Below, piece by piece: positions 17,004 through 25,749 of a stretch of DNA of 64,000 nucleotides. The notes beneath the pieces were generated by a model. The model was not told where the DNA came from. It was given only the letters and a program-made list of their open reading frames with translations, and made no database searches. How positions within the stretch are numbered: the stretch's first letter is position 1; the number at the start of each line of letters is the position of its first letter. Made by a program: the position numbers and the translations under genes. The DNA is from Vampirovibrionales bacterium (GTDB lineage Bacteria; Cyanobacteriota; Vampirovibrionia; Vampirovibrionales; Vampirovibrionaceae): assembly GCA_016712355.1 (NCBI GenBank), contig JADJRF010000005.1, positions 1,054,001-1,118,000 of the forward strand, given 5' to 3'.

Positions 17004-18476
17004 CTAGCGCCGCACAGGCGAGGGGGAGGCAGATTCTGCGGAAACGCCTGCGTCGGCCAACTCCCGGTAGATTGCCTCGCGTTCGCGCGCAAATCCGGGC
17101 AACGGCCGATGCGCCAGCGCCAGCGCCCGGAACCGCCCGTCTGCGTCGGGCGCCAGCCAGCATTGACGCTGGGTGAAGAGACACGACAGCGCGCCGAGGG
17201 CAATCAGGGCAAAGGCCGCAAAGGCCAGCGGGGTTTCCGGCGCATGGCGAATCAGCAGCGCGCTGGCCCACTGCGGGCCGTCGTAGCGCAGCGTCACGCG
17301 ACTCAGGCGAACGGTCTGCCCGATGCCCAGCGTCTGTGGCGCAGCGCCGGACGACGGATTCGCGTCTGAGGTCAATTGCCCATCCGCGCGAATCAGCACG
17401 GCCTGAATGCGTGAGGGATCGGGTTTCGCCTCCTCCTGCGGCGTCGCTTGCGTCATCGCCGGGAAAATCACCAGCAAGACGGCTTCTCCGCCGTTGAGAA
17501 CCGGCATGAAGGCTGCGGGTCGCCCCAACAAGCGCTGAGACGTCTGCGCAGAACGCGCCGCGCCGTTGACGGTCAGATTCAGGCGCCCGGTCGGCGCAAA
17601 GCCCGACTGATAAATCGACAGTCCCCCCACGCGCAGCGGATGATTCACCGAGGCGGTCCCGCGCGCCCGCATGCGGTTATCGCTGTCCTGCAAGACCATG
17701 TCGCTTTCATATTGGCGCGGCGTTGGCGAAGGCGCCGCAGCAGAAACCGGGTTTTGAATCACCCGAAACCCCGTTAAGTGAAGCCGCCAGGGCGGAACGG
17801 CGCCGCGCCAGAACGGGGCGGGCATGGCGGGTAAGAACGCGTCGGCGTCGCGTTGCAGGGCGAACGCCTCTCCCGGCGTCAGGGTTTTTTGAAGGGCAAA
17901 GCCGGTAAAGGCGCCATAAACAGAGGCAATCAACAGGGTCATTACGCCCAGATGCGCCGAAAATGGACCCAGCCGCGCCCACGCATGCCGCGTGGCGTAA
18001 AGCCTGTCGCCGTCGTCGTCGACCACGCGATAGCCCCGCCGCTGTAATGTCTCTTTCAGTACGCCGCGCGCCTGCGCGCCAGACGCCCCTGCCAGAAAAA
18101 CCGCCTGCGGATGCGCCGCCATGGCCGTCGCGTCAAGAAAGGCGGGCTTCAGGGCTGCGCGCCATGCGGGCGCCAGCCATTGCCACGAGCCCAGCGCCAG
18201 ACTGGCGAACAGCAGCCCTTCCAGCAGCAGAAACCACGGCGCGCTGTACAACGAGAACAGCCCCAACGCGCGCATCAATGGATACGCCTCGCCAAAGCGC
18301 GCGCGCAGCTCGCCGACTGGGGTCAGCGACTCCTGGGGAATCGCCGCGCCCAGCGCGATGGCCGCCGCCAGCGAGATCAGCGCCGCAATGCCGAAGGACG
18401 GCGCGCGCGCCGGGGCCGTCGCCCGCCATGCCGCCCGACCCAAAGCCAAAAGCCAACGCCAAAGCCATGTCATCAC
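17004..18476 (-). CDS. resB: Cytochrome c biogenesis protein ResB/Ccs1
   Basis: Second component of the System II synthase, holding apocytochrome next to CcsA. It has 490 residues: three N-terminal membrane segments (about 28-48, 72-96, 173-192), a large outer-face domain with the family motif VNHPLRVGGLSIYQSGF, and a last membrane segment near the C-terminus (FAAFALIALGALSCLF). The pair resB-ccsA is standard. Divergent from mqnD with a 129-bp intergenic region. Confidence 0.92.
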   Translation of the reverse strand: MMTWLWRWLLALGRAAWRATAPARAPSFGIAALISLAAAIALGAAIPQESLTPVGELRARFGEAYPLMRALGLFSLYSAPWFLLLEGLLFASLALGSWQWLAPAWRAALKPAFLDATAMAAHPQAVFLAGASGAQARGVLKETLQRRGYRVVDDDGDRLYATRHAWARLGPFSAHLGVMTLLIASVYGAFTGFALQKTLTPGEAFALQRDADAFLPAMPAPFWRGAVPPWRLHLTGFRVIQNPVSAAAPSPTPRQYESDMVLQDSDNRMRARGTASVNHPLRVGGLSIYQSGFAPTGRLNLTVNGAARSAQTSQRLLGRPAAFMPVLNGGEAVLLVIFPAMTQATPQEEAKPDPSRIQAVLIRADGQLTSDANPSSGAAPQTLGIGQTVRLSRVTLRYDGPQWASALLIRHAPETPLAFAAFALIALGALSCLFTQRQCWLAPDADGRFRALALAHRPLPGFAREREAIYRELADAGVSAESASPSPVRR

Positions 18477-18605
18477 GCCTTATCATCGCTGATGGGGGGC
18501 TCGGGTTTCAATGCGTTGCATTCGGCTAGCCGTTGCGAGGGGGTTTGCGATAAGCTGTCGGCCAAGGCCGTCTTCTTTTTGATAAGTGATGAGGATTTCC
18601 CCGCG

Positions 18606-19493
18606 ATGACCCCCGCCGCCGATTCCACGCTGATCCGCGTGGCCCACAGCCCGGATGCCGACGACGCCTTTATGTTCTATGCGTTGGCCCATGACAAGGT
18701 GGACACCGAAGGCCTGCGCTTTGAGCACACGCTCACCGACATCGAAACCCTCAACCGCGAGGCCGAAGCCGGGACGTATGAGCTGACGGCCTTGTCTTAT
18801 CACGCGTACGCGTATGTGCATACGCAATACGTCTTGCTCGACGTGGGCGCGAGCATCGGCGACAAATACGGCCCCGTGCTGATTGCGCGCGAACCGCTGA
18901 GCAAGGCCGATCTGGCCGGAAAACCCATCGCTGTGCCCGGCGAGCGGACCACCGCCTACCTGGCCCTCAAGCTCTGGGATCCGTCTCTTGTCACCCGCAC
19001 GATGCCGTTTGATCAGATTCAGGACGCGGTCGCCTCAGGCGAAGTCGCCGCCGGGCTGATTATCCATGAAGGCCAACTCACCTACCCGTCGCTGGGACTC
19101 AAAAAAATCGTGGATCTGGGCGAATGGTGGTTCGACGCCGTCAATCTGCCGCTGCCGCTGGGGGCTAACGCCATCCGCCGCGATCTGGGCGAGGACGTGA
19201 TTCTCAAAACCGGCCGCGCCCTCAAGCGCAGCATCCAGTACGCGCTGGATCACCGCGAAGAGGCGCTCGACTACGCGCTGAGCTTTGCGCGCGGCCTGCG
19301 CCGCGAGGACGCCGATCAGTTTGTCGGCATGTATGTCAACGACATGACGCTGCATACGGGCGCCGAGATCCGCCGCGCCGCCCGTTTACTGTTGTATATG
19401 GGATTCGGCGCCGGCGTTCTGCCCGCAAAGATTGACCCGGAATTCGTTGCAATCGAAAACACGGCGTCTTGCGGTCCCTGCGCCTGCGCGTAG
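18606..19493 (+). CDS. mqnD: 1,4-dihydroxy-6-naphthoate synthase (futalosine pathway)
   Basis: Converts cyclic de-hypoxanthinylfutalosine to dihydroxynaphthoate in the futalosine route to menaquinone. It has 295 residues from the ATG at 18606, with GAGG upstream. The N-terminus VAHSPDADDAFMFYAL is characteristic of MqnD; LTALSYHAYAYV and IAVPGERTTAYLALKL follow, fitting the periplasmic-binding-protein fold of MqnA/MqnD. The C-terminus ends in a Cys-rich CGPCACA. MqnA is the main alternative, but the N-terminal motif favours MqnD. Next to the cytochrome genes, it supports a menaquinone-based respiratory chain. Confidence 0.88.
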   Translation: MTPAADSTLIRVAHSPDADDAFMFYALAHDKVDTEGLRFEHTLTDIETLNREAEAGTYELTALSYHAYAYVHTQYVLLDVGASIGDKYGPVLIAREPLSKADLAGKPIAVPGERTTAYLALKLWDPSLVTRTMPFDQIQDAVASGEVAAGLIIHEGQLTYPSLGLKKIVDLGEWWFDAVNLPLPLGANAIRRDLGEDVILKTGRALKRSIQYALDHREEALDYALSFARGLRREDADQFVGMYVNDMTLHTGAEIRRAARLLLYMGFGAGVLPAKIDPEFVAIENTASCGPCACA

Positions 19494-19519
19494 GCCCGTT
19501 TTCGGTTCGCCGCGCCAAC

Positions 19520-19537
19520 AAACGTTACGCAACGTTT
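19520..19537. promoter_or_regulatory. Inverted repeat, candidate operator
   Basis: AAACGTT-ACGC-AACGTTT: two 7-nt arms separated by 4 nt, ending 12 nt upstream of the -35 hexamer of the promoter at 19550. Its position suggests an operator, possibly for the BlaI-type repressor encoded downstream (autoregulation). This is inference. Confidence 0.4.
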
Positions 19538-19549
19538 CTTATTCAAGAA

Positions 19550-19579
19550 TTGACCGTTCTCCCTGATTTTCACTATACT
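19550..19579 (+). promoter_or_regulatory. Sigma-70 promoter of the BlaI-like gene
   Basis: TTGACC at 19550-19555, 18-nt spacer, TATACT at 19574-19579. Each hexamer differs from consensus at one base. It lies about 180 nt upstream of the repressor start, leaving a long leader. Confidence 0.7.
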
Positions 19580-19761
19580 GAAGCGCATTCAGCATCCGCC
19601 TTCGCCGCGTCGGCCATTTCCCCGTCGGCCGCCGCGCAGAAGGAAGGGAGAAAGAGAATCAGGCCCGCTTCACGCTCTGGAAACAAGGGCTAAACGATAG
19701 CGAATTCTCGATTAAGAACGCGGATGCAATTCATCATATTGGTTTGGAGGACGCATCTCGG

Positions 19762-20199
19762 ATGGATTTGAAGCAGGGCGATCTGGAAAACATCATCCTG
19801 AATGCCGTATGGGATCTCGAAAACAGCGGCACAGAGAAGATCTATGTTGGCGAGGTGCAGGAGCGCATTAAATCGCCCGCCAAAAAATGGGCGTACACCA
19901 CCGTTAAAACCGTCCTCGATCGCCTGGTCGATAAAGATCTCGCCGAGCGCGAAAAGGACGGCAAAAAATTCTTCTACCGCTCGCGCGTCAAGCGCAACGA
20001 AGCGGGCCGCAAAGCCATCGAAAAAGTGCTGCGCCAGTACTTCCAGAACGACGTCAACGGCCTGATCGACTGCCTGCTGAAAATTGAGCCCGACGCCCCC
20101 AACGGCCACGGCGACAAGTCTATTCTCAAGCAACGTCAAGCGGCGTTGCAGCAGCTCGAATCGGTCCGTCAGGAACTGGTTCGCCCGTCCGCGTCGTGA
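19762..20199 (+). CDS. BlaI/MecI/CopY-family transcriptional repressor
   Basis: Winged-helix DNA-binding repressor, 145 residues. The N-terminal domain matches the family: QGDLENIILNAVWDLENSG, then VGEVQERI, then YTTVKTVLDRLVDKDLAEREKDGKKFFYRS, which are the recognition helix and wing. The C-terminal part should dimerise. GGAGG lies 11 nt before the ATG. Usual partners (a BlaR1/MecR1 sensor protease or a beta-lactamase) are not next to it; argS follows by 21 nt. Its target and inducing signal are therefore unknown. Confidence 0.88.
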   Translation: MDLKQGDLENIILNAVWDLENSGTEKIYVGEVQERIKSPAKKWAYTTVKTVLDRLVDKDLAEREKDGKKFFYRSRVKRNEAGRKAIEKVLRQYFQNDVNGLIDCLLKIEPDAPNGHGDKSILKQRQAALQQLESVRQELVRPSAS

Positions 20200-20220
20200 T
20201 CGCGCGACGCCCGGGGCCGC

Positions 20221-22152
20221 ATGATTAAACGCGCGCTGGCGCACGCCCTCACCACCGCGTGGCGTCAGGCCGCCGCCGACTGGGGGCTGGGCGCAGAGGC
20301 CATCGACGCGCTGGCCGATCTCGAAGCGGGCGGCTCTGTTCTCAAGCTGGAACGTCCGCGCGTGGCCGCCCATGGCGACTATGCCGTCAACGCCTCGCCG
20401 TTGGCGCGTCTGGCCGCTCAGCCCCCGCCGCGCATCGCTCAGACGCTGTCGTCTTACCTGCGCTCGGAATCGTGGCAGGTCGAGGTCGCGGGCAGTTTCC
20501 TGAACTTCCGTCTTCAGCCGGGGTTGCTGCTTGCGGCGCTGGCAGACATCCTCAAAACCCCTGCTCCCGGCGCGAATCAGGCGATGGCGGGCGAAACCGT
20601 CCTGCTCGAATACGTCTCCGCCAACCCGACCGGCCCGCTGCACATCGGCCATGGGCGCTGGGCGGCGCTGGGCGACTCGCTGGCGCGCGTGTTTCGTCAT
20701 TGCGGCGCTGTCGTCACGCCCGAATTCTATATTAACGACGCCGGCGTGCAGATGGACAATATCGCGCTGTCGCTGCTGCTGCGCTGCGTGGACCAACTGC
20801 ATCGCGACGGCCAGATCTGCGCGGCCCCCTTGCAGGCGCTGGGCGCAGATTGCGGCGACGGCCTGCCCTTTGCCTACCCCTATCCCGGCGATTACGTCGG
20901 CGCGCTGGCGCTGAAATTTCTGGTAGAACCCTCCGAAAAAGGCGCTGAGGAAGCCTCTCCTCAGGCCCTGACCCTTGCCGCCTGGGCGCGCCTGCAAGAC
21001 GCGGCGGCGCTCAACGCCGAGACCGGCCGTCTGGAAGTGACTCTGGACGATAAAGCGCTGTTGGAGCCCTTTGGCCAGTTCGCCAAAACCGCGATGCTCG
21101 CCGAGCAGCAAGCCCTGCTGGCGCGAATGGGCGTGTCCTTTGAGGCCTGGTTCTCCGAAAAAGACATGCTGCGCGCGCGCGGTCTGGTCGAGGCGATTCT
21201 CAACACGCTGCGGCGTAATCGCTTTTGCTACGAGAAAGAAGGCGCGCTCTGGCTGCAATCCAGCGAGCTGGGCGACGAAAAAGACCGCGTGCTGATTAAA
21301 TCCGACGGTCAATACACGTATCTGGCCGCCGATGTCGCCTATCACGACCAGAAATTCCGTCGCGAGGACGACGCGGGCAAGGCCCAGTACACGCGTTTTA
21401 TCAACATCTGGGGCGCCGATCATCACGGCTATATTGCCCGCATGCGCGCCGCGCTCACCGCGCTGGGTCATCTCAACGCGCCCGACGATCCGCGCTTTGA
21501 GGTGCTGCTGGGCCAATTGGTCAATCTGCTGGTCGACGGCGAAAAAACCCGCATGGGCAAGCGACGGCGCATGTTGACCCTCTCCGACGTGGTCGAAGAA
21601 GTCGGCGTCGACGCCGTGCGCTTCTGGATGGTCAGTAAATCCGCCGACACGACGCTCGATTTCGATGTCGATCTGGCTCAATCCGCCACCCAGGACAACC
21701 CCGTGTTTTATGCGCAGTATGCGCATGCGCGCTGTGCGGGCATTCTGCGTAATGCGCTGACGCCGCCGCAGACCGCCGCCGAGCCGACGCCCGCCTTTAT
21801 CAGCGCTGAAGCCCTCAAGGCCTTGTGCGAGGCCCCCTCTCACGACGCCTTAAGCCCGCTGTTCGACGCGCTCGAAACCCCGCAGGCGCTGGCCGCTGTG
21901 CGCGAGCTGATTCTACGCCTTGACCGCTTTGAGGCGCTGGTCATCGACGCCGCCCGCCTGCGCGCCCCGCACCTGATCGCCCGCTACGCGCTGGAGCTGG
22001 CGGCAGATTTCCACTCGTTTTACAACGTCTGCCGCGTGCTGACGCCAGATGAATCGCTCACCCGCGCGCGTCTGGGCTTGATTCTGGCGCTGCGCAACAC
22101 GCTGGCGCAAGCCTTGAGCCTGCTCGGCGTCAGCGCCCCCGAGTCGATGTAA
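20221..22152 (+). CDS. argS: Arginyl-tRNA synthetase
   Basis: Charges tRNA-Arg; class I synthetase of 643 residues. The N-terminal additional domain (about 1-110) is followed by the catalytic fold with EYVSANPTGPLHIGHGRW containing the HIGH motif, then YINDAGVQ. YLAADVAYHDQKF and WGADHHGYIARM follow, and a KMSKS-like loop (TRMGKRRRM), as in many ArgRS. The C-terminal DALR anticodon-binding domain ends the protein. It begins 21 nt after the BlaI-like gene and may share its promoter. Confidence 0.96.
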   Translation: MIKRALAHALTTAWRQAAADWGLGAEAIDALADLEAGGSVLKLERPRVAAHGDYAVNASPLARLAAQPPPRIAQTLSSYLRSESWQVEVAGSFLNFRLQPGLLLAALADILKTPAPGANQAMAGETVLLEYVSANPTGPLHIGHGRWAALGDSLARVFRHCGAVVTPEFYINDAGVQMDNIALSLLLRCVDQLHRDGQICAAPLQALGADCGDGLPFAYPYPGDYVGALALKFLVEPSEKGAEEASPQALTLAAWARLQDAAALNAETGRLEVTLDDKALLEPFGQFAKTAMLAEQQALLARMGVSFEAWFSEKDMLRARGLVEAILNTLRRNRFCYEKEGALWLQSSELGDEKDRVLIKSDGQYTYLAADVAYHDQKFRREDDAGKAQYTRFINIWGADHHGYIARMRAALTALGHLNAPDDPRFEVLLGQLVNLLVDGEKTRMGKRRRMLTLSDVVEEVGVDAVRFWMVSKSADTTLDFDVDLAQSATQDNPVFYAQYAHARCAGILRNALTPPQTAAEPTPAFISAEALKALCEAPSHDALSPLFDALETPQALAAVRELILRLDRFEALVIDAARLRAPHLIARYALELAADFHSFYNVCRVLTPDESLTRARLGLILALRNTLAQALSLLGVSAPESM

Positions 22153-22188
22153 CGCCCCGCCCCCCGATTTGTAACAATTCGATCCGCC

Positions 22189-22218
22189 ACGCGCGCGGAA
22201 TGCAGGCGCGTTGTTTTT
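22189..22218 (+). terminator. Rho-independent terminator of argS
   Basis: ACGCGC (22189-22194) pairs with GCGCGT (22206-22211), followed by tgttttt. It sits 37 nt after the argS stop. Confidence 0.6.
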
Positions 22219-22286
22219 ATGCGATTAGGTAAATAAATCGGCGTGGGCCGTCCGGTGGGAATTGCCAGAAATAGGGGGTTTGTGGA

Positions 22287-22772
22287 ATGGGTAATGGAAC
22301 GTCAAATGCGCGTCAATTGGGGATAGATACGGCGCGGGGGTTTTTGGAGCTGCAACGGCTTCAGTCGCACAATCCAGCAATGGCGTACCAAAAGAATGAG
22401 GAATTCTCTTATTCCGCGCCGATCCCGCAGCAAGGCAAATGGGACGAGACGATCGCCAACTTGAAGGCGTACGGCAGCGGCTATGCCGAGGAAATCAAAA
22501 AAAGCGGCTTACCCAGTGATTTTTCCCGTTATGATTTTGACCACAATGGCCATGTCTCTCCCATCGAGGTCGGGCTTGGCGTGGCCTGTCTGGATTTAAA
22601 TCAGGACGGGCGCGTCACCCCGCAAGAACGCCTGGAGCAGGCGTCTGACCTGACGGCGAGGGGGACTAACCCGCTTGAGCAGTATATTATGAAAGTCTTT
22701 GGCGCGAGCGGGTTTGATGGCGGGCTCAAGCTGCGCGCTGCGTTTCTCGATGGCCCGGATGTCCGGCAGTAA
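22287..22772 (+). CDS. EF-hand protein of unknown function
   Basis: A 161-residue protein with two calcium-binding EF-hand-like loops: DFDHNGHVSPIE and DLNQDGRVTPQE, separated by a short helix (VGLGVACL), at about residues 89-120. Oxygen ligands at loop positions 1, 3, 5 and 12 are present in both, so calcium binding is likely. The rest is polar with no signal peptide or membrane segment. Role unknown; calcium-responsive signalling or a secreted or structural role are options. Flanked by the argS terminator and a CheR-like gene on the other strand. Confidence 0.75.
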   Translation: MGNGTSNARQLGIDTARGFLELQRLQSHNPAMAYQKNEEFSYSAPIPQQGKWDETIANLKAYGSGYAEEIKKSGLPSDFSRYDFDHNGHVSPIEVGLGVACLDLNQDGRVTPQERLEQASDLTARGTNPLEQYIMKVFGASGFDGGLKLRAAFLDGPDVRQ

Positions 22773-22895
22773 AGGCGCGTCTCCATCCGCGCTTACGTCA
22801 CGAACCCAGCGGGTTGTGGCTATCGTCGCCGGGATACGCTCGTCTTGAGACGCCTCGCTCGGCGGGACAAGACGCGCTCGACTCTTTTTAAACCA

Positions 22896-23876
22896 TTAGC
22901 TGTCGAAAGTCAGCTTAACGGGAATCGTCGTATTCACTTTCCAGATGTTGCCATACGCCTTGTCAATTTGAGTCGCGCCCAGGCTTTTTAGTTGCTCCTG
23001 AGAAACAGGTTCATAGCCGAGGGCTTTCATAAACTCAACGAGTTGAGGCGCTTGTTTAAATACCTGATGTTCCACTTGGCCAACCACCACATAGGTTTCT
23101 TTGCCCCTGTTATTATTCTGAATGTCTTGCAGGACTCGTACAAAGCCTTTAGGCCCATACTGTTGCGCAATATATCCTAAAGCGTTCGCGGCCACATAGA
23201 CTTGCCTCTTGCTTCCTGCTGGCGCACGCTTGACATAATCGCGCATATCCGCAACTTCAAAGTGTATGTCGGGAAGCCCATGAGGACGAATTTTATACCA
23301 ATTCATGCCGTTTCCAATGGCGATATTGGAGACGGGGTCGCGGGTAATTTGGGAAAGATTGGGATATTGCTTGACTAAGGCATCAAAGTTATCGGGCGCT
23401 TCAGAAGCCTCTAAATACTGATTCCAGCCATTTTGGGCCAGAGGATTATGAGGCGCTCTTTGCGTGTCATTTGCCCAGATCTTTTCCTGATCCGTACAAA
23501 CGAGATAGCCGGTTTTGGCAAGTTCAACCAGATAAGGCGTGTAATCAATCCCCGTGATTTTAACGTTGCCTTGAGCTTTTTTCCCCATGGATTCTTTCAA
23601 GGTGATGGCGTAGGCATAGGCTTCTGAGCCATCCGAGCACCCCAGAATATGAATATCCGCAGGGCTTTGTCCTATTAATTTTGAAACCGCTAAAGTGGTC
23701 GGAAGTTCTCTAAAAATTCGGGTGGCAAAAGGTTTGAGCGTGTGCTCCTTTGGATTTTTATGAAAGCCCTTTAAATACGCATCGACGTTATCCGGGTTAA
23801 AGTTGGCATAAATCCCGCCAAATCTGACGGGCGCGGAAGAAGCATGCCTTTGAGAAAAAACGTTGCCAATATCCAT
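22896..23876 (-). CDS. CheR-like SAM methyltransferase-fold protein with RFG motif
   Basis: 326 residues. It begins with about 20 residues ending in SSAPVRFG, the N-terminal motif shared with other proteins in this window. Residues 75-125 resemble the SAM-binding half of CheR methyltransferases: IHILGCSDGSEAYAYAI in place of the CheR GCSTGEEPYS motif, and ITGIDYTPYLVELAKTGY in place of the ATDI..LE.A..G segment. Later, IHFEVADMRDYV fits the next conserved strand. The catalytic status and substrate are unknown, and no chemoreceptor gene is near. The coding sequence is distinctly lower in G+C than its neighbours. Confidence 0.65.
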   Translation of the reverse strand: MDIGNVFSQRHASSAPVRFGGIYANFNPDNVDAYLKGFHKNPKEHTLKPFATRIFRELPTTLAVSKLIGQSPADIHILGCSDGSEAYAYAITLKESMGKKAQGNVKITGIDYTPYLVELAKTGYLVCTDQEKIWANDTQRAPHNPLAQNGWNQYLEASEAPDNFDALVKQYPNLSQITRDPVSNIAIGNGMNWYKIRPHGLPDIHFEVADMRDYVKRAPAGSKRQVYVAANALGYIAQQYGPKGFVRVLQDIQNNNRGKETYVVVGQVEHQVFKQAPQLVEFMKALGYEPVSQEQLKSLGATQIDKAYGNIWKVNTTIPVKLTFDS

Positions 23877-24180
23877 GGGGAAATCCCTATTGTGAAATGC
23901 GGGCTGTCTTCCCTATAAAAACCGCTGAAGCATTCTTGTGATATATCCGAGGGCTATTGTGGGCGCCTGCATCCCTTCTTCGGCTCGAGTGCGCCGTCTC
24001 AGGCTCACCTCATCGCCCTCTTCCCGCACTCAGACGCCAATTCGCTCTCTCCTCGCTTGATAAGTCGACATATTTCTTCATAAATCCTCCCAAACACTAG
24101 GCAAAAAGTGCGATAAAAGCTATACTTTTTATATAGTTTATGCGGTGTGACAAAATTTTCCAAGGGGGAACTGATCGATC
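23877..24180. other. Intergenic region between divergent genes
   Basis: 304 bases without a convincing gene. A TATACT at about 24121 within an A/T-rich stretch (24110-24140) could be a -10 for the plus-strand gene, but no good -35 was found. On the other side only a leader for the CheR-like gene is expected. No repeat or RNA structure stood out. Confidence 0.4.
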
Positions 24181-24999
24181 ATGTGGGCGCGTTCGCCTTC
24201 CTTTCGGTATGCGCCGTTTTTGATGGCGCTGCTGACGAATCTGGGGCTCTTCGGCGCCCTGATGGACGCGCTGTACGCAGATTCTCAGGAGAAAGTCCGC
24301 GCCTGGGCGAGTTATTTCAGTCGCTACTGCTTTCCGGTGCTGATGGACCGCCATATCCGCCAACAATCGGCCCAAAAGCCTGAGCCGGCGGACAAAGACA
24401 CGTCCGAGGGCGCGCTGGCGCTGGTGAATCGTCTGCTGGCGATGCTGCAAGAGCCGAAAGACGCGACGCACCCGCCGAACCTGTCCGCCGGGCGCGCGGC
24501 GCGCGACATCGAAGCGGCCCTGTCCGGGCAGCGGCCTTGCGGACGCGGGTTTCCAGACGATCGCGCCGACGACCGCTTCTTCAGCGCTCAGTGGGGCGAT
24601 CCGCCTCCCAATCCGCGCGCCTCACGCGGAAAATCCCCGCACTTTCCGCGCCTGCGGCTGATTGAACTCTTGCAGCGCCAGCGAATTCTGCTCAGCAATC
24701 CGGCGTGGGGCATGCCCAATTATGCGGGCTGGTGGGACGACCCGGCGATTGCCCCTGAACGCCTCGACGATATCGCCCGCGCCTTGCAGCCGCGCTCAAA
24801 ACCGACGCTGTTACCGGCCCTGATGCGCGCTGCAGGCCCAGAGCCGCCATCCGATTCGTCTGATCAGCCTGAAAAACCCTTGACCGAGCGCTTGTTTTCC
24901 ATCAGCGATCGGGATCGCCGCCTCTTGCGGCAATTAAAGCCCGAACTGGGTAACCCGACGCCGCGCCGTCAGGCCGAAGACGCCCGTCATCCGCCCTAA
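24181..24999 (+). CDS. Unknown protein, 272 residues
   Basis: No known domain recognised. The N-terminus has a hydrophobic helix (APFLMALLTNLGLFGALMDA, residues 11-30) that may be a membrane anchor. The remainder is polar, Pro/Arg-rich and likely partly disordered, with helices around 75-90 (LALVNRLLAMLQ) and 155-165 (LIELLQRQRILL). Composition matches the G+C-rich neighbours. GGGGGAACTG lies upstream of the ATG. It stands alone, so context gives no clue. Confidence 0.6.
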   Translation: MWARSPSFRYAPFLMALLTNLGLFGALMDALYADSQEKVRAWASYFSRYCFPVLMDRHIRQQSAQKPEPADKDTSEGALALVNRLLAMLQEPKDATHPPNLSAGRAARDIEAALSGQRPCGRGFPDDRADDRFFSAQWGDPPPNPRASRGKSPHFPRLRLIELLQRQRILLSNPAWGMPNYAGWWDDPAIAPERLDDIARALQPRSKPTLLPALMRAAGPEPPSDSSDQPEKPLTERLFSISDRDRRLLRQLKPELGNPTPRRQAEDARHPP

Positions 25000-25093
25000 G
25001 GCCGGGCCCGGACGCTCTCTAATATCAAGACGAGGGACGCGCCGCGCCCCTATTGGCGCAGGCGCGTTTCGCCATCCCAGAGGAGTTTCTGTC

Positions 25094-25510
25094 CTAAGCG
25101 TCGACGGTGAAGCGAGCAGACGGGATCGGCGAGGGAACAGCCGCCGCGTCCTGATCCGCCTGGTCCGCCAGAAGCTTCGCCAGTTGAAACAGGAGCGGCG
25201 CCATATTGAATTCAGGCCGAAGGAGTCCAGGCGCGCGCTGAACCGTCTGATGCGCGCTGACCATCTCGATCAGGTCCAGTTTCAGCGCCGGCGGAAGGTT
25301 GTTTCCGCTCGCCAGCGCCTGGTCGATCACCGTGGTGACGTCGCGCTGAATCGTCGGGGGGATGCTGGCCGTTTCCTGGACCGCAGACTGAAGTTGCTTC
25401 AAAAAACGCCGATCGTCGCCCGTGAGTGGGCGGGGCGGAGGGGCCCCGGCGGACGGCGCGGGACGCGCCGGGGCGGCTGCAAATCGGACGGCTGAGCGTG
25501 AGACGTTCAT
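25094..25510 (-). CDS. Unknown Ala/Pro-rich protein with RFA-type N-terminus
   Basis: 138 residues from the ATG at 25510 (AAGG about 12 nt upstream). It begins MNVSRSAVRFAAAP, a variant of the RFG motif in which Gly is Ala. It continues with a Pro/Ala linker, then a helical domain (RRFLKQLQSAVQ; ALKLDLIEMVSAHQ; PLLFQLAKLLADQADQD). No known family. It is divergent from pyrB across a 239-bp region. Confidence 0.55.
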   Translation of the reverse strand: MNVSRSAVRFAAAPARPAPSAGAPPPRPLTGDDRRFLKQLQSAVQETASIPPTIQRDVTTVIDQALASGNNLPPALKLDLIEMVSAHQTVQRAPGLLRPEFNMAPLLFQLAKLLADQADQDAAAVPSPIPSARFTVDA

Positions 25511-25749
25511 TAAAACGGCGACCTTTTCCACGGGATTATTTTGAATGTCAAATGGGGGTATCAACCAAACCCAGACCCGGATTATGAAACAAACACGCGG
25601 CGTTGCGTCAGGCGCTCGCGGGGAGATGCATGTGTGAGGTCCAAGGCCTGATCGCATCAACGCGCCTCAATTCATGCGATTGCCCGCGCGGGCGATGTTT
25701 GCGCCATAATAAAACCGGCCCGCGTTTTTTTGAAGGATTCCGAGCCACT

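Noticed and set aside
19762..20199. A complete beta-lactam resistance (bla/mec) locus
   Set aside because: No sensor or beta-lactamase gene is adjacent.
19690..21843. Long open frame (717 residues) on the minus strand opposite argS and the BlaI-like gene
   Set aside because: The plus strand carries two intact conserved genes; the antisense product has no recognisable family and shadow-type composition.
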